From contig NZ_BOMS01000022.1 of assembly GCF_016862315.1 (NCBI RefSeq), positions 1-35,549 on the forward strand: a stretch of 35,549 bases of DNA, given 5' to 3'. Under the pieces are notes generated by a model that was not told the origin of the DNA, did not search any database, and saw only the letters and a list, made by a program, of their open reading frames with translations. This document shows, in pieces, positions 14,746 to 23,340 of the stretch. A program made the position numbers and the translations under genes. How positions within the stretch are numbered: the stretch's first letter is position 1; every line of letters begins with the position of its first letter. This stretch comes from Actinoplanes palleronii (GTDB taxonomy: Bacteria > Actinomycetota > Actinomycetes > Mycobacteriales > Micromonosporaceae).

Positions 14746-16689
14746 TCAGAACTCGAACGGGTCGAGGTGGATCTGGCTGTCCGGCACGTCGAGCTGCTTG
14801 AGCGTCACGACGGCCGCGTTGACGAGTCCGGGCGGGCCGCACAGGTACACGTCCCGGCGGTTCACGTCGGGCACCAGCCCGCGCATGCCGGCCTCGGTGA
14901 ACAGCCGCCGCGGTCCCGGGTCGGTACGGTTACCGACGATGTAACGCACCCAGGCGTCCCGCTCCTCGGCCAGCTCCTCCAGCTCGGCGCGGAACACCAG
15001 CTCGTCCGGGCGGCTGGCCCGGTAGATCACGATGGTGTCGGCCGGCATGTCCTCGAGCAGCGCGCGCACCGGCGCGATGCCGCTGCCACCGGCGATCAGC
15101 AGCGCGCGGCGGCGGGTGCGGCGCTGCGCGGTGAACGTGCCGAACGGGCCCTCGGCCCACACCGGCGTGCCCGGCCGCATCTGGGCCAGCTTGGCGGTGT
15201 GCCCGCCGGCCACCGTGACGGTCAGCCGCAGCCACTCCCGGTTCGGCGCGGCGGAGAGCGAGAACGGGTGCGACTGCCACCAGCCGTTGCCGTTCAGGAA
15301 CCGCCAGCGCATGAACTGGCCGGCCTGCGCGGGCAGCTTGTCCAGGCGCTTCGCGGCGATGTAGATGGAGAACGTGTTGGCGCCCTCGCTGACCACCTCG
15401 GCGACGGTGAACCGGTGCCGGGCGTTCAGCCAGACCGGCTCGACGATCCGGCCCCAGACCAGCGCCGCGATCACCAGCGCGCCCAGGCCGGGCCAGAAGT
15501 ACGAGGCGAACCGGCCGCTCAGGTCCGCGCCGGTGGCGACCTGGTGGCCGTACCCGAGCAGCAGGACCAGGTAGCCGGTGAGGTGCAGCAGGTGCCAGAA
15601 CTCGTACGGCAGCCGGGTGCGCAGGAACCGGACCGAGGTGAGCGAGATCAGCACCAGCAGGCCGGTGGCCACGGTCGCGCTGATCATCTCGGGGAACGTG
15701 GTGATCACCGTCCAGCCCTGCTCGACGACACCGGTCTGTGCCAGCAGGGCGTACCCGTAGACGATCGTGACGATGTGCGCGACGACCGCGACCAGCAGCG
15801 AGGTGCCCAGCCAGCGGTGCCAGCGGAGCAGGTCGCGCGAGCCGACCCACTCCTCCAGCCAGGAGACCCGGCTCATCATCAGCAGCTGGATGAAGAGCAG
15901 GTAGCCGCCGATCAGGCCGGTGATCCGGCCGGTGGCCAGCATCAGGCTGGCGGTGTCGCTGACCGCGCCGGCCTGGGTGTCGAAGAGCCAGAGCGCCACG
16001 CTGGTGGCCAGCCCGGAGAAGAACAGCAGCACGGTGAAGAGCCGGTTGCCCGAGGTGGCCTCGGCGGGCGGGCGGTCGTCCGGCATCGGGACGCCGGTGC
16101 CGGCCTTCCAGCCGGTCGGGTCGGTGCTCGACTCGACGGCGATGTCACCGCGGCGGTAGGGGTCGTCGGGCCGGGACAGCGGGCCGGGCTCGGGCTCCGG
16201 CCAGGCCGGCAGCGGCTCCCGCGCGGCGTGCGACGGCGCGTCCCAGGACGGCCGTTCCACCGGAGCTTCCCGCGCGGGCCGTTCCGCCGGGGCTTCCCGC
16301 GTGGGCCGGGTCGCCGGGGCTTCCCGCGCGGGCCGGGTCGCCTGCGACGGCGAGTCCCAGGACGGGCGTTCCTCGTCGGCGTAGCGGGTCGCGCGGGACG
16401 GCGAGTCCCACGACGGCCGCTCGCGCGGGGCCCGGTCCTCCTCGTCGGCGTAGCGCGACGGGCGGTCCTCCTCGGCCTGGCGGCGCGAGGCGCGCGACGG
16501 CGAGTCCCACGAGGGCCGCTCGGCCTCGGCGTGCCGGGACGACCGGGACGGCGAGTCCCAGGACGGGCGCTCCGGCGTACGGGACGGCGCGTCCCACGAC
16601 GTGTCCGCGGCGTCCGAACGCAGGCTCGAGAAATAGCCGTCGTCGTCGTCCGGCAGCTCACGCTGGTCCTGGAAGGCCGGTATGGCCAT
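14746..16689 (-). CDS. Ferric-reductase-like membrane flavocytochrome with repeat-rich N-terminus
   Basis: This 647-residue protein has three parts. Residues 1 to about 205 are disordered and repetitive, with six copies of SWD(A/S)PS, most as RPSWDSPSR. About 213-435 is a six-helix ferric-reductase transmembrane domain with haem-ligand-like His residues (LLRWHRWLGTS, HIVTIVYGY, FWHLLHLTGY, GYGHQVATG). About 440-647 is a ferredoxin-reductase-type FAD/NAD unit, with HPFSLSAAPN for FAD, GGSGIAPVRALLE for NAD and a CGPPG motif. It should carry electrons from NAD(P)H across the membrane to the flavinylated partner. I chose the ATG at 16689, with AGGTGA 5 bases upstream; a GTG at 16698 adds three residues. 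Confidence 0.9.
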   Translation of the reverse strand: MAIPAFQDQRELPDDDDGYFSSLRSDAADTSWDAPSRTPERPSWDSPSRSSRHAEAERPSWDSPSRASRRQAEEDRPSRYADEEDRAPRERPSWDSPSRATRYADEERPSWDSPSQATRPAREAPATRPTREAPAERPAREAPVERPSWDAPSHAAREPLPAWPEPEPGPLSRPDDPYRRGDIAVESSTDPTGWKAGTGVPMPDDRPPAEATSGNRLFTVLLFFSGLATSVALWLFDTQAGAVSDTASLMLATGRITGLIGGYLLFIQLLMMSRVSWLEEWVGSRDLLRWHRWLGTSLLVAVVAHIVTIVYGYALLAQTGVVEQGWTVITTFPEMISATVATGLLVLISLTSVRFLRTRLPYEFWHLLHLTGYLVLLLGYGHQVATGADLSGRFASYFWPGLGALVIAALVWGRIVEPVWLNARHRFTVAEVVSEGANTFSIYIAAKRLDKLPAQAGQFMRWRFLNGNGWWQSHPFSLSAAPNREWLRLTVTVAGGHTAKLAQMRPGTPVWAEGPFGTFTAQRRTRRRALLIAGGSGIAPVRALLEDMPADTIVIYRASRPDELVFRAELEELAEERDAWVRYIVGNRTDPGPRRLFTEAGMRGLVPDVNRRDVYLCGPPGLVNAAVVTLKQLDVPDSQIHLDPFEF

Positions 16690-16842
16690 CGTCGTCACCT
16701 GCTCACCAGTCGTCTCGCGGCGCCCGCCACCCCTGGCCGACGTGACGGTCCGGTCTCGGTCGGAAGCCGTCAGGAATGCGTACGCACCCCGCCGCCGGAT
16801 GGCTCAACTTCGGACCGGAAAATTCCGGATCCCGGGACGGGA

Positions 16843-16848
16843 TAGGTT
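16843..16848 (+). promoter_or_regulatory. Leaderless -10 box of the cobalamin operon
   Basis: TAGGTT ends exactly 6 bases before the cobL GTG start and no ribosome-binding site precedes it, which suggests a leaderless mRNA. No clear -35 box or cobalamin riboswitch is seen in the 165 bases shared with the divergent reductase gene. Confidence 0.45.
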
Positions 16849-16854
16849 CTGCGG

Positions 16855-18063
16855 GTGAGTGCCTCAACCCCTCCGGTCACCGTTGTCGGACTCGGCGCCG
16901 GAGGCTGGCAGGACCTTTCCGGTACGGCCCGGGCCGCGCTGACCGCCACCGATGTGATCTTCGGCTCGCCACGTCAGCTGGCACTGCTCCCGCCCGAGGT
17001 GACCGCACGGCGCGAGTGCTGGCCGTCGCCGATGCTCCCGGCGCTGCCCGGACTGTTCGAGGCCGAGCGCGACCGGCGGGTCGGCGTGCTGGCCAGCGGC
17101 GACCCGATGTTCCACGGTGTCGGCGCCACCCTGGCCCGGATCCTCGGCCCCGGCCGGCTGACCGTGCACCCGCACCCGTCCTCGGTCGCGCTGGCCGCCG
17201 CCCGGCTCGGCTGGGACCTGGCCCGTGTCGACGTGGTGAGCCTGGTCACCGCACCGGTCGCGACGATCGGCCGGGTGCTGAACCCGGGCCGCCGGCTGCT
17301 GATCCTCTCGTCCGGCGCGGACACCCCGGCCGCCGTCGCGGCGCACCTGACCGCCCGCGGTTATCCGTCGGCACAGCTCACCGTGCTGGAGCAGCTCGGC
17401 GGGCCGGAGGAGCGGGTGCGCACCGGCGCGGCCGGCGACTGGGTGCTGCCGGTCGGCGACCCGCTCAACGTGATCGCCGTCGAGTGCGGTGACGGCCCGC
17501 CGGTCGCGGTGGTCCCGGGGCTGCCGGACGACGCGTACGCCTCGGACGGCCAGCTCACCAAGCGGGAGGTCCGCGCGGTCACCCTCGCCGCGCTCGCGCC
17601 CACCCCCGGCGCGCTGCTCTGGGACGTCGGCGCCGGCTCCGGCAGCATCGGCATCGAGTGGCTGCGCGCCCACCCGGCCTGCCGCGCGATCGCCGTCGAG
17701 TCGTCCGCCGGGCGGGTCGCCACGATCGCCGCGAACGCCGCCGCGCTCGGGGTGCCCGGCCTGCGGGTCGTGCACGGGACGGCCCCCGGGGCGCTGGCCG
17801 GCCTGCCCGAGCCGGACACCATCTTCATCGGCGGCGGGGTGACCGGCGACGGGGTGCTGGAGAGCTGCCTCGCGGCGCTGCGCCCCGGTGGCCGGCTGGT
17901 CGCCAACGCGGTGACGGTGGAGTCGGAGGCGGTGCTGGCCGGGGCGTACGCGAGACTGGGTGGTGAGCTGACCCGCCTGACGGTGCAGCGCGGTTCGCCG
18001 GTGGGTGGTTTCACCGGCTGGCGGGCCTTCATGCCGGTGACTATCTGGTCGGTGACGCGATGA
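16855..18063 (+). CDS. cobL: Precorrin-6Y C5,15-methyltransferase (decarboxylating), CbiE-CbiT fusion
   Basis: This 402-residue enzyme methylates precorrin-6Y at C5 and C15 and removes the C12 acetate carboxyl, giving precorrin-8X in aerobic cobalamin synthesis. The CbiE part (about 8-205) has VVGLGAGGW and the SAM-site [10 protein letters not shown] (79-88). The CbiT part (about 233-400) has LTKREVRAV and the SAM-binding [13 protein letters not shown] (257-269). Full length for CobL. The GTG start follows a TAGGTT box by 6 bases. Its stop overlaps the cobM ATG (ATGA), so the two are translationally coupled. Confidence 0.95.
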   Translation: MSASTPPVTVVGLGAGGWQDLSGTARAALTATDVIFGSPRQLALLPPEVTARRECWPSPMLPALPGLFEAERDRRVGVLASGDPMFHGVGATLARILGPGRLTVHPHPSSVALAAARLGWDLARVDVVSLVTAPVATIGRVLNPGRRLLILSSGADTPAAVAAHLTARGYPSAQLTVLEQLGGPEERVRTGAAGDWVLPVGDPLNVIAVECGDGPPVAVVPGLPDDAYASDGQLTKREVRAVTLAALAPTPGALLWDVGAGSGSIGIEWLRAHPACRAIAVESSAGRVATIAANAAALGVPGLRVVHGTAPGALAGLPEPDTIFIGGGVTGDGVLESCLAALRPGGRLVANAVTVESEAVLAGAYARLGGELTRLTVQRGSPVGGFTGWRAFMPVTIWSVTR

Positions 18064-18803
18064 CCGTACATTTCATCGGCGCCGGGCCCGGCGCCGCCGA
18101 CCTCATCACGCTGCGCGGGCATCGCCTGCTCAGCGCGGCGCCGGTCTGCCTCTACGCCGGCAGCCTGGTCCCCGCCGAGTTGCTGGACGCCTGCCCGCCC
18201 GGCGCGCGCCGGGTGGACACCGCGAACCTGACCCTCGACGAGATCATCGCCGAGATGGTCACCGCCTCCGCCGCCGGCCAGGACGTGGCCCGGCTGCACT
18301 CCGGCGACCCGTCGGTGTTCAGCGCGGTCGCCGAGCAGATGCGCCGGCTGGACGCGGCCGGTGTGCCCTACGACGTCACTCCCGGCGTGCCGGCGTTCGC
18401 CGCGGCGGCCGCCAGCCTGGGCCGGGAGTTCACCGTGCCCGGGGTGGCGCAGACGGTGATCCTGACCCGGACCGCCGAGCGGGCCACCGCCATGCCGCCC
18501 GGTGAGGACCTGGCCACGCTCGGCGCGAGCCGGGCCACCATGGTGCTGCACCTGGCCGTGCAGCGGATCGACGCGGTGGTCGCCGAGCTGGTCGGCAACT
18601 ACGGCGCGGACTGCCCGGTCGCCGTGGTGGCCCGGGCCAGCCGCCCGGACGAGCTGATCGTCCGGGGCACGCTCGCCGACATCGCGGGCCGGGTCCGCGA
18701 GGCCGGGATCAAGCGGACCGCGGTGATCGTGGTGGGGGCCGCGCTGACCGCGGGGCAGTTCCCGGACAGTCACCTGTACTCGGCGGACCGCTGCCGGTCG
18801 TGA
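18060..18803 (+). CDS. cobM: Precorrin-4 C11-methyltransferase
   Basis: This 247-residue SAM-dependent enzyme methylates precorrin-4 at C11 to give precorrin-5. It shows the class III uroporphyrin-type methyltransferase signatures: [16 protein letters not shown] at the start, [22 protein letters not shown] for SAM binding, and a [13 protein letters not shown] segment. Length is normal for CobM/CbiF. It overlaps cobL by 4 bases upstream and cobK by 4 bases (GTGA) downstream, the middle of a tightly coupled cobalamin operon. Confidence 0.95.
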   Translation: MTVHFIGAGPGAADLITLRGHRLLSAAPVCLYAGSLVPAELLDACPPGARRVDTANLTLDEIIAEMVTASAAGQDVARLHSGDPSVFSAVAEQMRRLDAAGVPYDVTPGVPAFAAAAASLGREFTVPGVAQTVILTRTAERATAMPPGEDLATLGASRATMVLHLAVQRIDAVVAELVGNYGADCPVAVVARASRPDELIVRGTLADIAGRVREAGIKRTAVIVVGAALTAGQFPDSHLYSADRCRS

Positions 18804-19558
18804 GGATCCTGCTGCTGGGCGGCACCACGGAGGCCCGGGAGCTGGCCGGGCTCCTGGCCGGCGAGCACCCCGTGACCACCTCGCTGGCCGGCCGGACCCG
18901 AGCGCCCCGGTGGCCGGACGGCGACGTACGGGTGGGCGGGTTCGGCGGGGTGGACGGGCTGGCCGCGTTCCTGCGCGCGGAGCGGATCGAGCTGCTGGTC
19001 GACGCGACGCACCCGTTCGCCGCCACGATGAGCGGGCACGCGGTCGCGGCCGGGGCGCTCGCCGGCGTACCCCTGCTGGTGGTGCGAAGGCCCGGCTGGA
19101 GTGCGGCGCCGGGCGACGAGTGGCACCGCGTCGCGTCCCTGGCCGAGGCGGCCGTGACCGTGCGGACGCACCGGTGGCGGCGGGTTTTCCTGACCACCGG
19201 GCGGCAGGGCCTGTCCGTTTTTGCCGAGCTGGACGAATGCTGGTTCCTGGCCCGCTCGGTGGAGCCGCCGGACGCCCCGGCGCCCCGGCAGCTGCGGGTG
19301 CTGCTGGACCGGGGACCGTTCACTGTGGACGGGGAGCGGGCACTGCTGGCCGAGCATCGGATCGACGTGCTGGTCACCAAGGACAGCGGTGGCTCGGACG
19401 CGAAACTGGTGGCGGCTCGGGCGCTCGGCGTACCGGTGCTGATGGTGGATCGCCCGCCGGTGCCGGCGGCGCCGACCGTGCCCACCGCGGACGCCGCCGC
19501 GGCCTGGATCAACGAGACCGCCTTTGATCAGACCGATACCGGGTGGTCGGAGCCGTAG
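18800..19558 (+). CDS. cobK: Precorrin-6A reductase
   Basis: This 252-residue NADPH-dependent enzyme reduces precorrin-6A to 6B, the step between CobM/CobF and CobL. The family motifs are [17 protein letters not shown] at the N-terminus, [15 protein letters not shown] in the middle, and [20 protein letters not shown] near the end. The GTG start overlaps the cobM stop. Its last 31 bases overlap the 3' end of the convergent GGDEF gene, so transcripts from the two strands collide here. Full length. Confidence 0.94.
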   Translation: MRILLLGGTTEARELAGLLAGEHPVTTSLAGRTRAPRWPDGDVRVGGFGGVDGLAAFLRAERIELLVDATHPFAATMSGHAVAAGALAGVPLLVVRRPGWSAAPGDEWHRVASLAEAAVTVRTHRWRRVFLTTGRQGLSVFAELDECWFLARSVEPPDAPAPRQLRVLLDRGPFTVDGERALLAEHRIDVLVTKDSGGSDAKLVAARALGVPVLMVDRPPVPAAPTVPTADAAAAWINETAFDQTDTGWSEP

Positions 19559-20958
19559 CGGACCACGCGGTTCTTGCCGCCCGCCTTGGCGGTGTACATC
19601 GCCATGTCGGCGTGGCGCAGCAGGTCGGTGACGGTGACGCCGGGCTCGGCGAACGCGACGCCGATGCTCGCGCCGATCCGCACCGGGCCGGCCGTCAGCA
19701 GCACCGGTTCGGCCAGCTCGGCACAGAGTCGGCCAGCCGCCTCCTCCGCCCGCGCCGGATCGTCGAAATCGGACAGCAACAGCGCGAACTCGTCACCGCC
19801 GAACCGGGCCGCGAGACCGTGCGACCCGGCCGCCACGGCGATCCGCCGGGCCACCGCGACCAGCAGCTCGTCACCGGCCGCGTGCCCGTGCCGGTCGTTG
19901 ACCCGCTTGAAGCCGTCCAGGTCGATGGTGAGCAGGGCCACCGCGCCGCCGCCGGCGATCGCGTCCTGTGCCGCACCGAGGAACTTCGCCCGGGTGGGCA
20001 GCCCGGTCAGGTGGTCGTGGTGCGCCCGGTACTCCAGCTCGGCCCGGGCCAGCTGCGCCTCGTCGGCGAGCTTCACCTGGTACGACAGGCTGCGGAACGC
20101 GTCCACCAGGTCGTCCGGGACCGGGCGGCGCCCACCGACGAGCATCAGCAGCGGCGCGGTCGCCGGATCACCGCCGAGCCCGTCGACGTGCCAGTCCCGG
20201 AACCCCGGCACCAGCGCGGCCAGCTCGGCCGGATCCGGCGTCGCCCCGGTCAGCCGCCGCCCGGCGAGCTCACCCGGCGCACCCGGCGCGTACGCGATCA
20301 CCAGACCCTCGGAATCCCGGAAGACGATCAGCAACGCCACACCGGGATGCATCCGGACCAGCGCGGCGGAGGTCCGTTCACCGACCTGGCGGATCTGACC
20401 ACCATCGGACATCGCGAGCAACTCCCGGCCGGCCCGTGCCAGCATCCCGTCCCGGGTCGAGGCCAGCTCCTGCCGGCGCAGACCCAGATAGAACGCCCGG
20501 GTCAGCACACCCATCAGCACGATCTGCGGGATCAGCCCGAGCACCGACGGGGCGTGCCAGGAGGTGGCCTGGCTGACCACGGCCGGGGAGATCGCCACCG
20601 CGACCGGCATGGCGACGATCCCGCCGGCCATCCGGGCGAGCCACCGCCGATGCGTGTCGTAGAGCGAGCAGGCGATCAGCAGCGCCAGCGAGAGCGCGGT
20701 GCCGGCCAGCGGATCCGCCAGACCGGACGCGCCGACCGTGACCAGCACCGGCACGACCGGCACGGTCCACCAGGAGGTACGCCCGCGCCGGTAGACGACC
20801 GCGAGCAGCACCACCAGGGCGACGATCGCCGCCGCCGACACCCGTTCGTAGACCGCCGACCGCAGCGGGTTGCCGACCTGGCCGAGCTGGATGAGCACGG
20901 CCAGACCACCGATACCGGCCGCGGCGAGCCGGGTCCGGTCGAGTGCCCGGGTTGGCAT
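19528..20958 (-). CDS. Membrane-anchored diguanylate cyclase (GGDEF)
   Basis: This 476-residue protein has five or six membrane helices in the first 190 residues or so (for example SAAAIVALVVLLAVVY, WWTVPVVPVLVTVGASGL, AGGIVAMPVAVAISPAVV, LIPQIVLMGVLTRAFY). A sensor-like region with GAF-type features spans about 200-300 (LLIVFRDSEGLVIAYAPG). The GGDEF domain has its signature intact at 387-391, preceded by DLDGFKRVNDRHGHAAGDEL. Such enzymes make cyclic di-GMP from GTP. The inhibitory I-site (RxxD before GGDEF) is absent, as Gly stands at both positions. I chose the ATG at 20958; the frame stays open to 21660, but that part is the shadow of the divergent gene. Confidence 0.88.
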   Translation of the reverse strand: MPTRALDRTRLAAAGIGGLAVLIQLGQVGNPLRSAVYERVSAAAIVALVVLLAVVYRRGRTSWWTVPVVPVLVTVGASGLADPLAGTALSLALLIACSLYDTHRRWLARMAGGIVAMPVAVAISPAVVSQATSWHAPSVLGLIPQIVLMGVLTRAFYLGLRRQELASTRDGMLARAGRELLAMSDGGQIRQVGERTSAALVRMHPGVALLIVFRDSEGLVIAYAPGAPGELAGRRLTGATPDPAELAALVPGFRDWHVDGLGGDPATAPLLMLVGGRRPVPDDLVDAFRSLSYQVKLADEAQLARAELEYRAHHDHLTGLPTRAKFLGAAQDAIAGGGAVALLTIDLDGFKRVNDRHGHAAGDELLVAVARRIAVAAGSHGLAARFGGDEFALLLSDFDDPARAEEAAGRLCAELAEPVLLTAGPVRIGASIGVAFAEPGVTVTDLLRHADMAMYTAKAGGKNRVVRYGSDHPVSV

Positions 20959-21067
20959 CTGTCTGCGCACGGCGGGACGATCGGCGCCGGCCGCGCCGAC
21001 CTGAGCGAACCCCCGCCTGCGGAAACCCGACAGTTCACCACCACCACATCGGTGCGACGCTCGATTC

Positions 21068-21709
21068 ATGTCGCCGGTCCGCGCTCTGCCCGCCGAGCTG
21101 GACGCCGTGCGCGCGCTGCTCGCCGACGGGCTGGCCCAGATCACCCGGAGCACCGACGACCTGGAGCAGTTCTGGATCCGCTCGGCCTGCGCCCGCCTGA
21201 CCGAGACCGACGCGGTCCTGGCGGAGGCGGCGACCGGCGGGGCGGGTCTGATCTCGCTGCTGGTCACGACGGCGGTGTCGTTCGGGGTGGTGGCCGGGGT
21301 GGCCGCCCTGGCCCGGCTGGCCGGCGCCGGCGCGGCGGGGGTGCTGGTGGCGTCCGGCTTCCTGCTCGTCACCACGCTGCGCCTGCTCCCGGCCCTGCGC
21401 TCCGTCCTGGCGCGGCGTTCCGTCGCGGCTGCGGCCCGGCATGTCGTGCCCACCGCGCCGGCGCGCTCCTTCGGCCTGGCGCAGTACGGTTTCGCCGAGG
21501 TGCCGGAGCCGCTGGTCCGGGCCCGGGTCCAGCTGGTCTCGGCGACACTGCGCCAGGCCGGCTCGGCGAACTGGCCGCTCCCGGCACTACGCCTCGCGGT
21601 GCCCGCCGATCCGGTCCTGGCCCGCCTGGCCCACGCCGACCTGCTGCTCTGCCAGGCCATCGACTGCCTGGAACGCTACCTCGACGACCTGGCCAAGGAG
21701 TGGCCGTGA
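21068..21709 (+). CDS. Membrane protein, unknown function, first of an overlapping pair
   Basis: This 213-residue protein has an N-terminal helical, acidic part (about 1-55), two membrane helices (about 57-85, GLISLLVTTAVSFGVVAG..., and 88-107, GAAGVLVASGFLLVTTLRLL), and a C-terminal helical region with several Leu/Arg heptad-like stretches ending LERYLDDLAKEWP. No family is recognised. The stop overlaps the GTG of the next gene (GTGA), so the two are coupled. The pair diverges from the GGDEF gene with about 110 bases between starts, which may mean shared control. Confidence 0.68.
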   Translation: MSPVRALPAELDAVRALLADGLAQITRSTDDLEQFWIRSACARLTETDAVLAEAATGGAGLISLLVTTAVSFGVVAGVAALARLAGAGAAGVLVASGFLLVTTLRLLPALRSVLARRSVAAAARHVVPTAPARSFGLAQYGFAEVPEPLVRARVQLVSATLRQAGSANWPLPALRLAVPADPVLARLAHADLLLCQAIDCLERYLDDLAKEWP

Positions 21710-22275
21710 GCCGGGATGATCCGTTCTCCGGTGGGGTCGCGCCGCGGCTGCGCCGCCTCGACCAGGAACTCGCCGAGACCGTCACAGACGCGCAGTGCCG
21801 CGACTGGACCGCCGACCGCCCGGACCGGGTGGGTTTCGCCCGCCTCGGCCAGACCCGCCGCGAGCTGCTCACCGCCGCGGCCCGCTACCGCCCCACCACG
21901 AGGCCCGTCGACGGTCCGACGTTGCTGGCCGCGCTGACCGCCGGACTGCTGGTGACACTCCCGCTGCTGCTGGTGATCCCCGGTCCGATCCGGCCGCTGC
22001 CGCTGGCCGGCATCGCGGTGGCCGGCGTCTGGGCGGCACTCGCGGTCCGCGCGGGGCTCCGCCGCCTGCGGATCCGCCGTTCCCGCCGGGCCGCGGCCGG
22101 GCCGGCACCGATCGACGACCCTTATCTGTACGCCGGTCTGCGCCGCCGCATCGAATCCTGCGCGGCGTCCGCCCGAGCCGACCGCTCGTACCGGCGTCGC
22201 GCCGCGGCCACCGATCTGGAATACGCCCTCGACTGGCTCTCCGCCGCCCAGGAAGAACTCCCCCGGATCCGCTGA
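21706..22275 (+). CDS. Membrane protein, unknown function, second of an overlapping pair
   Basis: This 189-residue protein has an acidic and basic helical N-terminus (RLRRLDQELAETVTDAQCRD), two central membrane helices (about 68-88, LLAALTAGLLVTLPLLLVIPG, and 92-110, LPLAGIAVAGVWAALAV), and a strongly basic tail (RRLRIRRSRRAAAG) leading into a helical end. The overall plan copies that of the upstream gene: soluble helix, hairpin in the membrane, soluble helix. The two may form a hetero-oligomer. The GTG start at 21706 overlaps the previous stop. A perfect hairpin terminator follows at 22351. Confidence 0.66.
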   Translation: MSRDDPFSGGVAPRLRRLDQELAETVTDAQCRDWTADRPDRVGFARLGQTRRELLTAAARYRPTTRPVDGPTLLAALTAGLLVTLPLLLVIPGPIRPLPLAGIAVAGVWAALAVRAGLRRLRIRRSRRAAAGPAPIDDPYLYAGLRRRIESCAASARADRSYRRRAAATDLEYALDWLSAAQEELPRIR

Positions 22276-22350
22276 CCTCCCTCTGCCGCGGACGCTCCCC
22301 CGCGCGGCCGGCGCCGGCCACCCGCGTGCTCGGCGTCACCGGCTGGCCCT

Positions 22351-22383
22351 CAGGGGTGCCTCCGCGTCCTCGAGGCACCCCTG
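22351..22383 (+). terminator. Intrinsic terminator after the membrane-protein pair
   Basis: CAGGGGTGCCTC (22351-22362) and GAGGCACCCCTG (22372-22383) form a perfect 12-bp stem with a 9-base loop. The stem continues imperfectly outward (CTGGCCCT with GGGACCAG). Confidence 0.75.
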
Positions 22384-22572
22384 GGGACCAGCCAGGACCA
22401 CGCGGCCGGCTCGGTCGCGTGCTCATCGTCGTACCGTGTGGGTTTGCTGATCTTCGGTCGGCCTGGGGTGGATCGCCTGCCGGGAGTGGCGGATCTCTGC
22501 CTGGCGGTGCTGTCACATGTGGGGGTGGTGGGTCGTCCTTCTTCGGTAGGTACCGACATGAAGGAGCGCGAC

Positions 22573-23331
22573 ATGGTGGTGGTAGTCGTCGGCGGGACCG
22601 GGCAGACCGGCACGTTGCTGGTCGAGGAGTTGCGGGCGCGGGGGCACGAGGCGGTGGCGGCCGCCCGGTCGACCGGGGTGGACGTGATCTCCGGGGGTGG
22701 CTTGGAGCAGGCGCTCGCCGGGGCGGACGTGGTGGTGGACGTGCTCAACACGACCGAGCAGGAGGAGGCGGCCGCGACCGCGTTCTTCCGGGAGTCGTCG
22801 GAGAACGTGGCGGCGGCGGCGCGGGCGGCCGGGGTCCGGCATCACGTGCTGCTCTCGATCGTCGGGTTGGAGGCGGCTTCCGACTTGGCGTACTACCGGG
22901 CGAAGCTGGCGCAGGAGGCGGCGGTCAAGGCCGGCGGGGTTCCGTACACGATCGTCCGGGCCACCCAGTTCCACACGTTCCTGGCGCCGCTGATCCGGGC
23001 CAACTCGGTGGACGGCGAGGCCCGGCTGGCTCCGGTGAACCTGCAGCCGATCGACCTCGCCGACCTGACCACGATCCTGGCCGACGTGGTCGAGTCCGAA
23101 CCGGCCAGCACGGCCAGCGCGGGCGGGACGGGCGGGACCGTCGAGGTGGCCGGGCCGGAGGTGCTGCCGCTGGACGAGATCGGCCGGCGGCTGGCTCCCG
23201 ACCTGAAGATCACCTCGGATGGCAAGCCGTTCTTCGGCGCGAACGTGCCGGTGAACGCGCTGGTGGCCGGGCCGGGAGCACGCCTCGGCACGATCACCCT
23301 CGCCGACTGGCAGGCGGCGGACGGGGGCTGA
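22573..23331 (+). CDS. NmrA-like NAD(P)-binding oxidoreductase
   Basis: This 252-residue atypical short-chain dehydrogenase of the NmrA/HSCARG kind has a Rossmann start with the glycine motif VVGGTGQTGTLLVEEL (about 4-19). Further family features are VVDVLNTTEQ, a VRHHVLLSIVGLE strand, a YYRAKLAQEAAV helix carrying the Tyr/Lys pair, and VRATQFHTFL. Relatives bind NAD(P)H as redox sensors or act on small quinone-type substrates; the substrate here is unknown. I chose the ATG at 22573 because AAGGAG lies exactly 6 bases upstream, in preference to an ATG at 22558. It is convergent with the GlxA-type regulator, and the two are often neighbours in actinobacteria. Confidence 0.86.
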   Translation: MVVVVVGGTGQTGTLLVEELRARGHEAVAAARSTGVDVISGGGLEQALAGADVVVDVLNTTEQEEAAATAFFRESSENVAAAARAAGVRHHVLLSIVGLEAASDLAYYRAKLAQEAAVKAGGVPYTIVRATQFHTFLAPLIRANSVDGEARLAPVNLQPIDLADLTTILADVVESEPASTASAGGTGGTVEVAGPEVLPLDEIGRRLAPDLKITSDGKPFFGANVPVNALVAGPGARLGTITLADWQAADGG

Positions 23332-23340
23332 TCCGACCGC

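Noticed and set aside
14767..16845. Very long plus-strand open frame opposite the reductase gene
   Set aside because: It is a high-GC shadow frame full of Arg, Gly and Pro without start signal or domains. The minus strand carries a complete, recognisable protein.
16699..16854. Cobalamin riboswitch before cobL
   Set aside because: A GCCGTCAGGAATGCG stretch faintly recalls a B12 box, but the required surrounding helices are not evident and the operon appears leaderless.
20961..21660. Extended N-terminus of the GGDEF protein to 21660
   Set aside because: It would overlap the divergent membrane gene completely, and the extra residues are Ser/Arg/Ala-rich without any family feature.
19543..21705. 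Long plus-strand frame opposite the GGDEF gene
   Set aside because: Only its final part from the GTG at 21706 is a credible gene; the rest is composition-driven open frame antisense to the GGDEF protein.
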